In this document: one piece after another, positions 17,413-26,005 of the stretch | How the letters are laid out: each line of letters begins with the position of its first letter | How positions within the stretch are numbered: the stretch's first letter is position 1 | DNA from: Dehalogenimonas sp. W | Lineage (GTDB): Bacteria; Chloroflexota; Dehalococcoidia; Dehalococcoidales; Dehalococcoidaceae | Direction: 5' to 3' | Assembly: GCF_037094495.1 (NCBI RefSeq) | Contig: NZ_CP146612.1 | Coordinates: 186,001 to 250,000, forward strand | Length of the DNA stretch: 64,000 nucleotides | Program-made: the position numbers and the translations under genes | The notes under the pieces: generated by a model | Databases searched by the model: none | What the model was told of the DNA's origin: nothing | The model's input: the letters and a program-made list of their open reading frames with translations, nothing else

Positions 17413-19020
17413 GTGAAACTGATAAATACTCTTTGGAAAGCCTTGACCAAATTACCCGGCGGTACATTCCACCGGGTGGTATCGGTGATTTTTTGTGCAC
17501 TGTTCATCATCGCCGCCGCGGGATTTGGTGCCGCGAACATCATCCCCCTACAGCATGATGTTACGGTAGACCTGCTTACTTACCAGCATCAAGGCGAGTA
17601 CGATTACACCGCCTACCTCAAACCATCCTATCTGCTTGGGCCAGACCCGGTTGTGTACGAAGAACCGGAACCACCGCCCAATCCAACCTACTTCACCAAC
17701 ATCATAAACGATATCAGCTTTACTTATTCCTTCACGACCGATACCAACACGATATTGCCCAATGTCATAAAGGTCACGGCAATTTTGGAAAACGCTGATT
17801 TGTGGCAGAAAGAAATTCCGCTACATGAATCCGATTTGGGTATTCAAGGCCGGAATAAAATGGATATTGAATTCACATTGGGATTTCAGGCAATCCAGGA
17901 GACCTTTAACACAATTGATAAAGAGCTTAAAATCACCACCAATGACCGCAAGGTCACTTTAATGGTCACCATCCTGGCTGGAGACCAGGAGTTCTTCACC
18001 CAGACATTGGAGATCATCATCAACAAGTCATATGTAGAAATCAGCAATGAGCGTCTTAAAACGGACTCTCTCAACCTGGGCTTGTTTGACTATGCTGTCA
18101 ACCTGATGCCTAATACTTTGTTTGAAGCTACCGCTCTTTTTCCGCCGGCGCTTTATGTTCCGCCCCCACCTCCCCCGGCACCGGTTGTCACAACAATCGG
18201 CCCGGAGGGTGTCCTGTTCACCAAATTGGTGGATCGGATGGATTTCACCTTTGCGTATACGCTGGATTCTGACAAACCCTTAAGCAATGTAACCAGTTCG
18301 GTAAGAATATTCGCCACCATAGAAAATCCCCAATTTTGGACCAAGAAGGTTGAGCTAATACCGTTAATGACCAGGACAGGAGATTTTACGGTTTCTTTTA
18401 CGCTAAAACCGGAGGACTACTTACAATTACTGGAGGATATCAGAGGAGAAACCGGGACCAGCGCAGAGACTTACTACTTTACGGTGGTATCAGAGGTCAA
18501 CATCAGTGCCGATTCTGAATACGGCCCCATTAATGAGTCTTTTACCGCCACTTTGAAGACCGCTGTTTCCGGCGGAGTGCTCAATTGGGGCGAGACACTG
18601 ATAAATACTCAGGACGGAACAATTCAAACCACTGAGGTGCAGGACAGTTATTTTATCGCTGAATGGACATCGCTTTTAGTCGCCGATGCCCGTATCCTGT
18701 TCCTTTGGCTCAGCATTATTTCCCTAGTACTTGCCGCTCCGTTGGTCTTCTTCTATTTTAAGCACCGTCCTCCCGGCCTGCCGGAAGCCGACAAAGAAGC
18801 TCGGCAAGCTAAACGCCGCTTTAAGGGCATGTTGACTGAAGTTTCTTCCCTTCCGGCTATCAGAGAGTCCGATGTCATTGTCAGTATCCAATGCCTTGAA
18901 GATCTGGTCAATATTGCTAATGAGATGGGCAAGACCGTGTTGTACCATCAGGACCACCGCTGTCATTCTTATCAGGTATTGGATGATTTCACCCGCTATG
19001 AATATCAAACTCTGTGTTAG
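17413..19020 (+). CDS. DUF5305-like membrane-anchored protein with two tandem repeats
   Basis: A 535-residue protein with an N-terminal membrane helix (about residues 22-45), a large extracellular region and a second helix near residues 435-458, leaving ~75 residues in the cytosol. The outside part has two related units, about residues 50-215 and 216-405. Each starts with a Y/F-D-Y segment and a Pro-rich stretch, then a strand pattern (ISFTYSF / MDFTFAYTL). The cytosolic tail with LEDLVNIANEMG and YQVLDDFTRYEYQ resembles the tail of archaeal DUF5305 proteins, which occur beside SipW-type peptidases (recalled, not searched). The start is GTG with GAGGT upstream. Function unknown; a scaffold for the exported proteins is one possibility. 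Confidence 0.65.
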   Translation: MKLINTLWKALTKLPGGTFHRVVSVIFCALFIIAAAGFGAANIIPLQHDVTVDLLTYQHQGEYDYTAYLKPSYLLGPDPVVYEEPEPPPNPTYFTNIINDISFTYSFTTDTNTILPNVIKVTAILENADLWQKEIPLHESDLGIQGRNKMDIEFTLGFQAIQETFNTIDKELKITTNDRKVTLMVTILAGDQEFFTQTLEIIINKSYVEISNERLKTDSLNLGLFDYAVNLMPNTLFEATALFPPALYVPPPPPPAPVVTTIGPEGVLFTKLVDRMDFTFAYTLDSDKPLSNVTSSVRIFATIENPQFWTKKVELIPLMTRTGDFTVSFTLKPEDYLQLLEDIRGETGTSAETYYFTVVSEVNISADSEYGPINESFTATLKTAVSGGVLNWGETLINTQDGTIQTTEVQDSYFIAEWTSLLVADARILFLWLSIISLVLAAPLVFFYFKHRPPGLPEADKEARQAKRRFKGMLTEVSSLPAIRESDVIVSIQCLEDLVNIANEMGKTVLYHQDHRCHSYQVLDDFTRYEYQTLC

Positions 19021-19105
19021 CTGTTGTTGAATAAGCCCTGGCAAGTCCCCCTCTCCCGGAAGTTGATATTTATCCCCCCTAGATGAGAAGCCCCCCGCCC
19101 CATGC

Positions 19106-19111
19106 TATAAT
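19106..19111 (+). promoter_or_regulatory. Extended -10 box of prfA (leaderless)
   Basis: TGCTATAAT, with TATAAT at 19106-19111 ending 8 bases before the prfA ATG at 19120. No good -35 is seen. There is no space for a ribosome-binding site, so prfA is probably translated from a leaderless mRNA. Confidence 0.6.
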
Positions 19112-19119
19112 GTGAGCTT

Positions 19120-20190
19120 ATGCTAGACCAACTTGAAAACATTGAAAGACGTTACCAGGAAATAGAAGAAGCCATTGCCGACCCTTCGGTCGGTGCGGAC
19201 ATTGCCCAGCTTACCAAACTCACCAAAGAGCGTTCCTCCATGGAAAGGCTCGTTGAGCTTTACCGCAAGTATAAAAGCGTCGCCCAGGCACTGCAGGACA
19301 CGGAACAGTTGATTGAAACCGAGTCTGATGAAGAAATGCGGGATATGGCCAAAGAGGAACAGCGCAGCCTCAAAGCGCAACTGGAAACCCTGCACGAAGA
19401 CATGAAACTGGAACTGCTGCCCAAAGACCCGAACGCTGAACGCAACATCATCATTGAAATCCGGGCGGGCACCGGCGGCGATGAGGCCAAACTGTTTGCC
19501 GGCGATCTGTTCCGGATGTACACCCGCTACGCTGAGATGAAAGGCTGGAAAGTGGAAATCATTGACCTGACTGAACAGTCAGGCGGCACCTTTAAAGAAG
19601 CCGTCATTGAAATTGACGGCGAAGAAGTGTATTCCCGGCTCAAATATGAAAGCGGCGTCCACCGGGTACAACGCGTACCGGTAACTGAAGCCGCCGGCCG
19701 CATCCACACTTCCACTGCAACGGTAGCCGTCATGCCGGTGGCGGAAGACATTGAGGTGGATATCAAACCAGAGGATTTAAGGATTGATATCTACCATTCC
19801 GGCGGCGCCGGCGGACAAAACGTCAACAAGGTAGCCACGGCGGTGCGCATGACCCATCTGGCCAGCGGCATCGTGGTTGCCTGCCAGGAAGAGCGCTCCC
19901 AGCTCAAAAACCGCCAGAAGGCCATGTCGGTACTCAAAGCCCGTCTGCTGGCCATGGAACAGGAAAAGCAGGATAAGGAAATGACTGACAACCGGCGGGC
20001 TCAGGTGGGATCAGCGGACCGCTCGGAGAAAATCCGTACCTATAACTATCCGCAAGACCGCCTGACCGACCACCGCATCGGCCTGTCCGTCCACAACCTG
20101 CCCAAGATTATGGAAGGGTATCTGGACGATGTCATTGATGCACTGGCCACCGATGAACAGGCCCGGCTCCTCCAGTCCGCCGGGCTATGA
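19120..20190 (+). CDS. prfA: Peptide chain release factor 1
   Basis: RF1 recognises UAA and UAG stop codons and triggers peptidyl-tRNA hydrolysis through its GGQ motif, seen here in [11 protein letters not shown] near residue 230. The stop-codon-reading domain lies before it, and the N-terminal helical domain begins [16 protein letters not shown]. At 356 residues it is full length. It overlaps prmC by four bases (ATGA), which fits since PrmC methylates the GGQ glutamine. The ATG follows a -10 box by 8 bases. Confidence 0.98.
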   Translation: MLDQLENIERRYQEIEEAIADPSVGADIAQLTKLTKERSSMERLVELYRKYKSVAQALQDTEQLIETESDEEMRDMAKEEQRSLKAQLETLHEDMKLELLPKDPNAERNIIIEIRAGTGGDEAKLFAGDLFRMYTRYAEMKGWKVEIIDLTEQSGGTFKEAVIEIDGEEVYSRLKYESGVHRVQRVPVTEAAGRIHTSTATVAVMPVAEDIEVDIKPEDLRIDIYHSGGAGGQNVNKVATAVRMTHLASGIVVACQEERSQLKNRQKAMSVLKARLLAMEQEKQDKEMTDNRRAQVGSADRSEKIRTYNYPQDRLTDHRIGLSVHNLPKIMEGYLDDVIDALATDEQARLLQSAGL

Positions 20191-21011
20191 ACCTCGGCGG
20201 ATTACTGAAAGAAGCCGCCCGGCAACTGACCGGCCCCGCAGCCGACCTGGAAGCCGAAGTATTACTTCGTTACCTGACCGGTTTGTCCCGGGCTGAACTT
20301 TTTTCCAGACGCCATCAGCCGACCGACAGCCGCACCGCCGCCGCCTATGATGAACTCATCAAACGCCTCAAAAGCGGCGAACCATTGCAATACATCACCG
20401 GGCATATGGAGTTTTACGGTCTGGACTTTGAGGTCAGCCCCGCGGTGCTGATACCCCGGCCGGAAACCGAGTTGCTGGTGGAACAAGCCCTGGCCGTCGC
20501 TACAGATTATCCGGCACCGGTCATTGCCGATATCGGCTGCGGCTCCGGCGCGGTCGCGGTGGCGCTGGCTAAAAACCTGCCCAAAGCCACCGTCGTGGCT
20601 ACTGATATATCGTCTGCAGTACTGGCGCTGGCCGGCCGCAACGCCGACCTTCACGAATGCCATAATATTGAATTTGTGGAAAGCGACCTGTTGGCCAGTA
20701 TAATCACCCGTAACTTTGACATCATCTGCGCCAATTTGCCTTACGTTCCGGTTGACGAGGCCAAAGACAACCGGTTTGAACCGCAACTGGCGCTGGCCGG
20801 CGGCCCGGACGGGCTGGACATCATCCGCCGGTTGGTCAGCCAGGTAGCCGCCCTCAGCCGCAAACCAGGCTGGCTGATGCTGGAATTCGGCACCGGCCAG
20901 GCAGACGCGGTCAAAGGCATCCTCAGCCAATCCCTGCCGGGAAGCCGGACCGACATTATCCACGACTTCATTCCGCTGGAACGCCTTTCAGTCACCCGGA
21001 TCAACGGCTGA
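20187..21011 (+). CDS. prmC: Release factor glutamine methyltransferase
   Basis: SAM-dependent methyltransferase that modifies the glutamine of the GGQ motif in RF1 and RF2. It has an N-terminal helical domain, the [14 protein letters not shown] segment, the SAM-binding motif [14 protein letters not shown] and the catalytic motif NLPYVP (the usual NPPY with Leu for Pro, a common variant). Length 274 is normal. It starts inside the end of prfA, indicating translational coupling. Confidence 0.95.
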   Translation: MNLGGLLKEAARQLTGPAADLEAEVLLRYLTGLSRAELFSRRHQPTDSRTAAAYDELIKRLKSGEPLQYITGHMEFYGLDFEVSPAVLIPRPETELLVEQALAVATDYPAPVIADIGCGSGAVAVALAKNLPKATVVATDISSAVLALAGRNADLHECHNIEFVESDLLASIITRNFDIICANLPYVPVDEAKDNRFEPQLALAGGPDGLDIIRRLVSQVAALSRKPGWLMLEFGTGQADAVKGILSQSLPGSRTDIIHDFIPLERLSVTRING

Positions 21012-21151
21012 ATCTGAGGCTTAACCCCTCGGTGACCTCCCTCAATAATCAAACTGTGGCGCCTGCCCGGCAGTATTTGACCCGATACCCGTCGCGGTGT
21101 TAAATTAGTAATTCATTGACCAATCGTTCAATAATAACCTCGGAGGCAATT

Positions 21152-21943
21152 TTGGATATCATCGTTCTGGTAAAACAGATTCCTGACCCGGAAATCCCCC
21201 CGGCCGGCTTTAAGATTGACCCCGTCGCCAAAAAAGTGGTGCCCCCGGCCAATGTAGCCCCGGTCATTGACCCCTATTCCGAACACGCTCTGGAAGCAGC
21301 GCTTAAACTCAAGGACGTCAACCCCGGCAGCCGCATCAAAGCCGTCAGTCTGGGCAGCGGCCTGAATAAGGATCTGATTAAGAAAACCCTGGCATTGGGC
21401 GCCGATGAGCTTATTCTGGTAGATGACCCGCAGTTTACCGACATGGACTGCGCCGGTCTTGCCGCAGCCCTGAGTCTGGCGGTCAGGAAAACAGGTAGCT
21501 TTGATATCATTCTGACCGGCCGTCAGGCGTCCGACTGGGATAATGGCCAGGCGGGGCTGTTGCTGGCCGGTGAACTGGATCTGCCGGTGGTCAGCCGTGT
21601 TCGTAAGATTGAATTGACCGGCGGCAAACTACGCGTGGAAAAGGTCACCACCGCCGGGTACGATGTGATTGAGTCGCCGTTGCCGGCCCTGGTCACCGTC
21701 TCCAGTGAAATCGGCAAGCTGCGGCTGCCTAATATCAAAAACGTGCTGGCGGCCAAGAAGAAGGAACCACTGTACTGGAAGGCCGCGGACATCGGGGCTG
21801 CTACCGGCGCCGCCGGCCGGGTCAAACTGCTCCGGCTCTATCAACCGGCCCGGGATTCCAAATGTGAAGCCATCCCCGGCGACACTCCGGAAGAACAGGG
21901 CGTTAACCTGGCGCTCAAACTGCGCGAACTGAAACTGGTCTAA
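21152..21943 (+). CDS. etfB: Electron transfer flavoprotein beta subunit
   Basis: The ETF beta subunit binds AMP or FAD and, with alpha, carries electrons between dehydrogenases and quinone, ferredoxin or other acceptors. The N-terminus DIIVLVKQIPDPE and the GRQASDWDNGQ / ESPLPALVTV segments are typical. I choose the TTG at 21152 because a GGAGG lies ~6 bases upstream and the family start follows directly; the alternative at 21116 adds unconserved residues. This gives 263 residues. etfA follows after 10 bases. No ETF:quinone oxidoreductase or acyl-CoA dehydrogenase is next to it, so its partners are unknown. Confidence 0.94.
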   Translation: MDIIVLVKQIPDPEIPPAGFKIDPVAKKVVPPANVAPVIDPYSEHALEAALKLKDVNPGSRIKAVSLGSGLNKDLIKKTLALGADELILVDDPQFTDMDCAGLAAALSLAVRKTGSFDIILTGRQASDWDNGQAGLLLAGELDLPVVSRVRKIELTGGKLRVEKVTTAGYDVIESPLPALVTVSSEIGKLRLPNIKNVLAAKKKEPLYWKAADIGAATGAAGRVKLLRLYQPARDSKCEAIPGDTPEEQGVNLALKLRELKLV

Positions 21944-21953
21944 GAGGATAATA

Positions 21954-22925
21954 ATGAGCGAGAACAAAGGTATTTTAATCATCACTACCGCCGCTGACGG
22001 TAAAACTGCCGCCTCAGCCGCGGAACTGTTCGGTGCTGCTTCGTCGGCAGCACCTGCCGGGGCGGTCAATGCCGCCGTCATCGGTACCGGGACCGCGGCG
22101 GCGGCCCTTGAAACCGGCACCTTCGGCGTCAGCCGGGCTTTTGCCATTGAAACCGCAGAACGCCTGCCGGGTACGGTTATCAACGCCGTCATCAGCGCCG
22201 TCAGCGCGTTGAAACCATACCTCATAATCATGGCCGAGGACGACCTGGGCCGGGACCTGGCGCCGATGCTGGCATCGGCGTTACAAACTGCCGCGGTGAC
22301 CGATGTCGTCAGTCTGAAAAACGAGAACGGCCAAACGGTCATTACCCGCCCGGTGTACGGCGGCAACGCTCTGGCAGATTATGTCATTGAAACCGAGCCT
22401 CAAATCATCACCATCCGTCCCAAAGCCTTTGAACCGGCGGCAGCCGGCAACGGTCAAACACCCGAAATAACCGAATTGTCTTTACCGGCTGATGAATGCA
22501 GTGTTTGCCTGGTGGAGCGCTTTGAAGTCAAACAGGAAGGGCTGCGTATTGAAGACGCTAAAATCGTTATCGGCGGCGGTCGCGGTCTCGGCGGACCGGA
22601 GGGTTTTGCCCAGCTCAAGGAATTAGCAGACCTGGTCGGCGGCAGCGTCGGTGCCTCCCGGCCGCCCTGTGACCAGGATTGGTGGCCGGAAAGCGCCCAG
22701 ATTGGCATTACCGGCAAAGTCATCGCCCCTGACCTGTATATCGCCATAGGCATTTCCGGCTCATCTCAGCATCTGTCCGGCGTCGCCGGTGCTAAAACAA
22801 CCGTGGCCATCAACAAGGACCCGGAGGCGAACATCTTTAATTCGGCAACCTACGGCATTGTCGCTGACTGGAAAAAGGTCTTACCGGCGCTGACCGTCAA
22901 GGTCAGGGAGCTGACCGGGAATTAA
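21954..22925 (+). CDS. etfA: Electron transfer flavoprotein alpha subunit
   Basis: The ETF alpha subunit of 323 residues binds the main FAD. The C-terminal FAD domain shows GGGRGLGGPEGFAQLKELAD, then GASRPPCDQDWWPES, IGITGKVIAPDLYIAIGISG and SQHLSGVAGAKT, all family hallmarks. The N-terminal half is more divergent and Ala-rich. It pairs with etfB directly upstream; AGAGG precedes the ATG. ETF is heterodimeric and cytosolic. Confidence 0.95.
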   Translation: MSENKGILIITTAADGKTAASAAELFGAASSAAPAGAVNAAVIGTGTAAAALETGTFGVSRAFAIETAERLPGTVINAVISAVSALKPYLIIMAEDDLGRDLAPMLASALQTAAVTDVVSLKNENGQTVITRPVYGGNALADYVIETEPQIITIRPKAFEPAAAGNGQTPEITELSLPADECSVCLVERFEVKQEGLRIEDAKIVIGGGRGLGGPEGFAQLKELADLVGGSVGASRPPCDQDWWPESAQIGITGKVIAPDLYIAIGISGSSQHLSGVAGAKTTVAINKDPEANIFNSATYGIVADWKKVLPALTVKVRELTGN

Positions 22926-22930
22926 CCCGG

Positions 22931-22959
22931 TTGACGGTATTAGTACCATGTGCTAATAT
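22931..22959 (+). promoter_or_regulatory. Promoter of the tungstate transporter operon
   Basis: TTGACG at 22931-22936, 17-base spacer and TAATAT at 22954-22959, extended by TGC. Transcription would begin about 50 bases before the riboswitch. Confidence 0.6.
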
Positions 22960-23016
22960 GCTGCCATAATTGAATATTGATCTCTGAATTCCTGGAACCT
23001 AAATCTTTTTAAGACA

Positions 23017-23112
23017 TGGTGCCGGGAACGGCGGGTGGATTGACCACCCCAAGGGTCGCCTCGGAAACGGGGCGGTCTCCCGTGATTTGGAAAGGAGAGT
23101 AGCCATGACTGG
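23017..23112 (+). ncRNA. Molybdenum/tungsten cofactor (Moco/Tuco) riboswitch
   Basis: A structured leader matching my recollection of the Moco RNA motif. GGGTGG (23033-23038) pairs with CCACCC (23044-23049); CGCCTCG (23057-23063) pairs with CGGGGCG (23068-23074) across a GAAA tetraloop; GGTCTCCCG then GGAAAGGAGAGTAGCC follow. GGTGC (23019-23023) can pair with GCACC (23129-23133), which overlaps the left arm of the terminator, so the two folds would exclude each other. Its place ahead of a Tup-type tungstate transporter supports the call. Whether it senses Moco or Tuco cannot be told by eye. Confidence 0.75.
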
Positions 23113-23139
23113 GGTATTGTCTGGCCGCGCACCTCCTTA
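23104..23139 (+). CDS. Possible 11-residue leader peptide
   Basis: A short reading frame (MTGVLSGRAPP, stop in the terminator loop) has an AAAGGAG 7 bases before its ATG. It overlaps the riboswitch 3' end and terminator. The SD-like bases may simply be the conserved 3' part of the Moco RNA, so this is tentative. Confidence 0.2.
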
Positions 23140-23159
23140 AAAAAGAGGTGTTTTTGTTT
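23130..23159 (+). terminator. Intrinsic terminator downstream of the riboswitch
   Basis: CACCTC (23130-23135) pairs with GAGGTG (23145-23150), followed by TTTTTGTTT. Its left arm overlaps a stretch that can pair with the riboswitch 5' end. It would attenuate the transporter operon. Confidence 0.75.
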
Positions 23160-23189
23160 CTACGGAAATATTATTGTTGAAGGAACTTA

Positions 23190-24116
23190 ATGATGAAAAG
23201 GTTTTGGCTAAAATTATCAACGGTGTTGTTTGCGGCGATGCTGGTCGCAATCAGCACAGTCGGTTGCGGAACTGGTAACCCCGACCCTACCATTCAGCCC
23301 ACGGCAACTACTGATGAAGGGTTATCCATTCTGGATCCCTCCATCCGGTTGCGCATCGCCACCACAACCAGTCTTTATGATACCGGCTTGTGGTCATTAC
23401 TGGAGCCCATGTTTGAAGACAAGTACGGAGTTGAGGTTGATGTTCTCTATGCCGGTACCGGTATTTCTATTGAATACGGTAAACGCGGTGATGTTGATCT
23501 GATCGCCGTTCACGACAAGACCAGAGAACTGGCGTTTATCGCTGACGGCTACGGTCTCGAGCGTTCGGCCTTCGCCTCGAACTATTTTGTCATCGTCGGC
23601 CCGGCTAATGACCCTTTAGGGTTGAAAGGCCTGTCGCCTGAGGCTGCCTTCCAGAAACTGGCTGAATCAGGAAGCACCAAATTCATCTCCCGTGGTGATG
23701 ATTCCGGGACCCATGCCAAGGAAAAGGCTATCTGGGCTGCCGCCGGATTCAACTATGCCGATATTCGGCAAGCCGGCGATTGGTATGTGGAGGCTGGTCG
23801 CGGTATGGGCCCCACTTTGTTGATGGCCAGTGAACTTCAGGGATACACTATATCAGACATGGGAACGTTCCTAGCCTACAAAGGCAACACCGGTCTGGCT
23901 GCGATTGTCGACACCGGTTCCATTCTTCTTAATGTCTATTCCGCCATTCCGGTAAATCCTGATAAAGTTGTGGGAGTCAGGAATGCCGAGGCGGCACAGA
24001 TTATGGCTGAATGGTTGATGTCCAAGGAAATTCAGGATATTATCGGACAATACGGGGTTAAAGATTACGGAGCACCCCTCTTTAAACCCACCTACGGTAT
24101 CGAACCGACTGAATAA
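23190..24116 (+). CDS. tupA: Tungstate ABC transporter, substrate-binding lipoprotein TupA
   Basis: A lipid-anchored periplasmic-type binding protein of 308 residues. The signal peptide ends at a lipobox TVGC, and the mature protein starts with the TupA signature TTTSLYDTGL, which contributes oxyanion contacts. Later conserved parts include GTGISIEYGKRGDVD, SRGDDSGTHAKE and GRGMGPTL. TupA binds tungstate with high affinity; related WtpA and ModA differ in sequence. AAGGA precedes a double ATG (23190/23193). The gene follows a Moco/Tuco riboswitch and heads a tupABC operon, supplying W or Mo cofactor enzymes. Confidence 0.92.
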   Translation: MMKRFWLKLSTVLFAAMLVAISTVGCGTGNPDPTIQPTATTDEGLSILDPSIRLRIATTTSLYDTGLWSLLEPMFEDKYGVEVDVLYAGTGISIEYGKRGDVDLIAVHDKTRELAFIADGYGLERSAFASNYFVIVGPANDPLGLKGLSPEAAFQKLAESGSTKFISRGDDSGTHAKEKAIWAAAGFNYADIRQAGDWYVEAGRGMGPTLLMASELQGYTISDMGTFLAYKGNTGLAAIVDTGSILLNVYSAIPVNPDKVVGVRNAEAAQIMAEWLMSKEIQDIIGQYGVKDYGAPLFKPTYGIEPTE

Positions 24117-24124
24117 GGAAAATT

Positions 24125-24841
24125 GTGGAAGCTATTTGGCTGGGTCTGCAAAAAGCGCTTGAGCTTATTTTCTCACTTGACTCTGAAGTGATTGAGATCG
24201 CCTGGAGGTCGCTGAGTATTTCAGCGACCTCCAGCCTCATCGCGGCTATGGTAGCTCTGCCGCTGGGGGCATTGATATTTCACAATACCTTCCCTGGTAA
24301 ATCCCTGCTGATCAGCTTCATCAACACGCTTTTCAGCCTGCCGACAGTACTGGTAGGTCTTCTGGTTTTCTTGTTTTTTTCCCGGACCGGACCGTTGGGT
24401 GAAATGGGGCTGTTGTTCACCCCCACCATCATGATTATCGGTCAGGCATTATTGGTAACACCGCTTATGCTCGGTCTGGTAATTTCCGCTCATTCAGGTA
24501 TTGACCGACAGGCCCGGGAAACGGCGGTAACGCTGGGTGCCAGCGGGCTGCAAATGGGTATTCTGATGGTTAAAGAAGCGCGGTTCGCCATATTTACCGC
24601 CTTCATTCTGGGTTTCGGCCGCGCTATTTCCGAGGTCGGCCTGGCACTGATGATCGGCGGCAATATCAGCGGTTATACCCGCGTGCTGACCACGGCCATC
24701 TCGCTGGAAACTGGACGCGGTGATATTGAGTTGTCAATCGCGCTTGGTATAATATTACTGGTGATTGCACTGATTATTAATTTTACTCTGGGCTGGATGC
24801 AACAGCATGAGACCAAATATAAAGTCAGACGGATAGAATAA
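24125..24841 (+). CDS. tupB: Tungstate ABC transporter, permease TupB
   Basis: An integral membrane permease of 238 residues with about five to six helices. The ABC-permease EAA loop is visible as ETAVTLGASGLQMG, followed by GRAISEVGLALMIGGNI. Starts with GTG at 24125, eight bases after tupA. It forms the channel with TupC and receives tungstate from TupA. Confidence 0.92.
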   Translation: MEAIWLGLQKALELIFSLDSEVIEIAWRSLSISATSSLIAAMVALPLGALIFHNTFPGKSLLISFINTLFSLPTVLVGLLVFLFFSRTGPLGEMGLLFTPTIMIIGQALLVTPLMLGLVISAHSGIDRQARETAVTLGASGLQMGILMVKEARFAIFTAFILGFGRAISEVGLALMIGGNISGYTRVLTTAISLETGRGDIELSIALGIILLVIALIINFTLGWMQQHETKYKVRRIE

Positions 24842-24845
24842 GCCG

Positions 24846-25937
24846 ATGCCGATTATTGAAACCAGCGGGTTAACCCAATCCTACAACGAAACCACGGTCC
24901 TGCGAGATGTTGACCTTAAAGTTGAACCCGGCGAAACACTCGGCATCATCGGCCCTTCAGGAGCTGGTAAGAGTACGCTGATCCGACTGCTGGATCTGCT
25001 GGAAATCCCATCATCCGGCAGCATCAGCATTTTCAACCAGACAGTGAATAATAAAACAGATCGCCTGCCGTTGCGCCGGCGTATGGCATTCGTACATCAA
25101 AAGCCGCTGGTCTTTACCACCAGTGTTTTTGACAATGTTGCTCAGCCGTTGCGCTGGCGCGGCATAAAAAAGGACGTCATCAAGGCGCAGGTGCATGAGG
25201 CTTTAGCTCTTGTTAAGATGGACGCTTATATCAACCGTCACGCTAAAACGCTGTCCGGCGGTGAAACTCAGCGTGTTGCACTGGCAAGGGCACTGGTCAC
25301 CCGCCCGGAATTATTATTTCTGGACGAACCTACGGCCAATCTTGACCCCCAGTCCACCGTCATGGTTGAAGAACTCATTTCCAGCGTGATCCAGGCGCGG
25401 AATCTGACCGTGGTCATGACTACGCATGACCTGGCTCAGGGGCAGCGGCTGGCCGACCGCATTGGTGTGCTGGTAGCCGGAAAACTACTGCAACTGGGCC
25501 AGGCCCAGGAGATATTCATGGCGCCGGCCTGCCGCGCCGTGGCCGAATTCATCGGGGTGGAAAACATCCTCAGCGGCACAGTCACCGCCGCAGACAACGG
25601 ACTGTTCACCGTGGCCGCCGCCGGCCGGGCCATCCAGGCAGTCGGTGATTTCAAACCTGGTGATACTGTTGACCTCTTCATCCGGCCGGAAGATATCGTT
25701 ATCTCGGTCACGGACGATAAAACCAGCGCCCGCAATCATTTTGCCGGCACCATCACCCGCCTCAGTCTGGTCAGCCCGCTGGTGCGGCTGGAGTTAGATG
25801 CCGACGGCCTGACTCTGATGGCGGTGGTCACCCAGCAGGCGGCTGCCGACCTGGAACTGGTCATCGGCAAGCTGGTTTTCGCCAGTTTGAAGGCCACGGC
25901 CATTCACGCCGCCCGAGGCGTCTGCCTTATTAAATAA
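24846..25937 (+). CDS. tupC: Tungstate ABC transporter, ATP-binding protein TupC
   Basis: ABC ATPase of 363 residues. Walker A GPSGAGKST, Q-loop VHQKP, signature LSGGETQRVALARAL, Walker B LLFLDEPTANLD and switch His in TTHD are all intact. After about residue 235 there is an extra C-terminal region with TOBE-like features (VDLFIRPEDIVIS), as in molybdate/oxyanion ATPases such as ModC. It lies 4 bases after tupB and is followed by a strong terminator, closing the operon. Confidence 0.92.
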   Translation: MPIIETSGLTQSYNETTVLRDVDLKVEPGETLGIIGPSGAGKSTLIRLLDLLEIPSSGSISIFNQTVNNKTDRLPLRRRMAFVHQKPLVFTTSVFDNVAQPLRWRGIKKDVIKAQVHEALALVKMDAYINRHAKTLSGGETQRVALARALVTRPELLFLDEPTANLDPQSTVMVEELISSVIQARNLTVVMTTHDLAQGQRLADRIGVLVAGKLLQLGQAQEIFMAPACRAVAEFIGVENILSGTVTAADNGLFTVAAAGRAIQAVGDFKPGDTVDLFIRPEDIVISVTDDKTSARNHFAGTITRLSLVSPLVRLELDADGLTLMAVVTQQAAADLELVIGKLVFASLKATAIHAARGVCLIK

Positions 25938-25938
25938 A

Positions 25939-25972
25939 CGGGGAGGACTCTCGCCCTCCCCGCCGGTTTTTT
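25939..25972 (+). terminator. Terminator of the tup operon
   Basis: CGGGGAGG (25939-25946) pairs with CCTCCCCG (25955-25962), followed shortly by TTTTTT (25967-25972). Confidence 0.85.
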
Positions 25973-26005
25973 GTACTATGCCCGGCCGTCTGCGGCCGAT
26001 TATGC

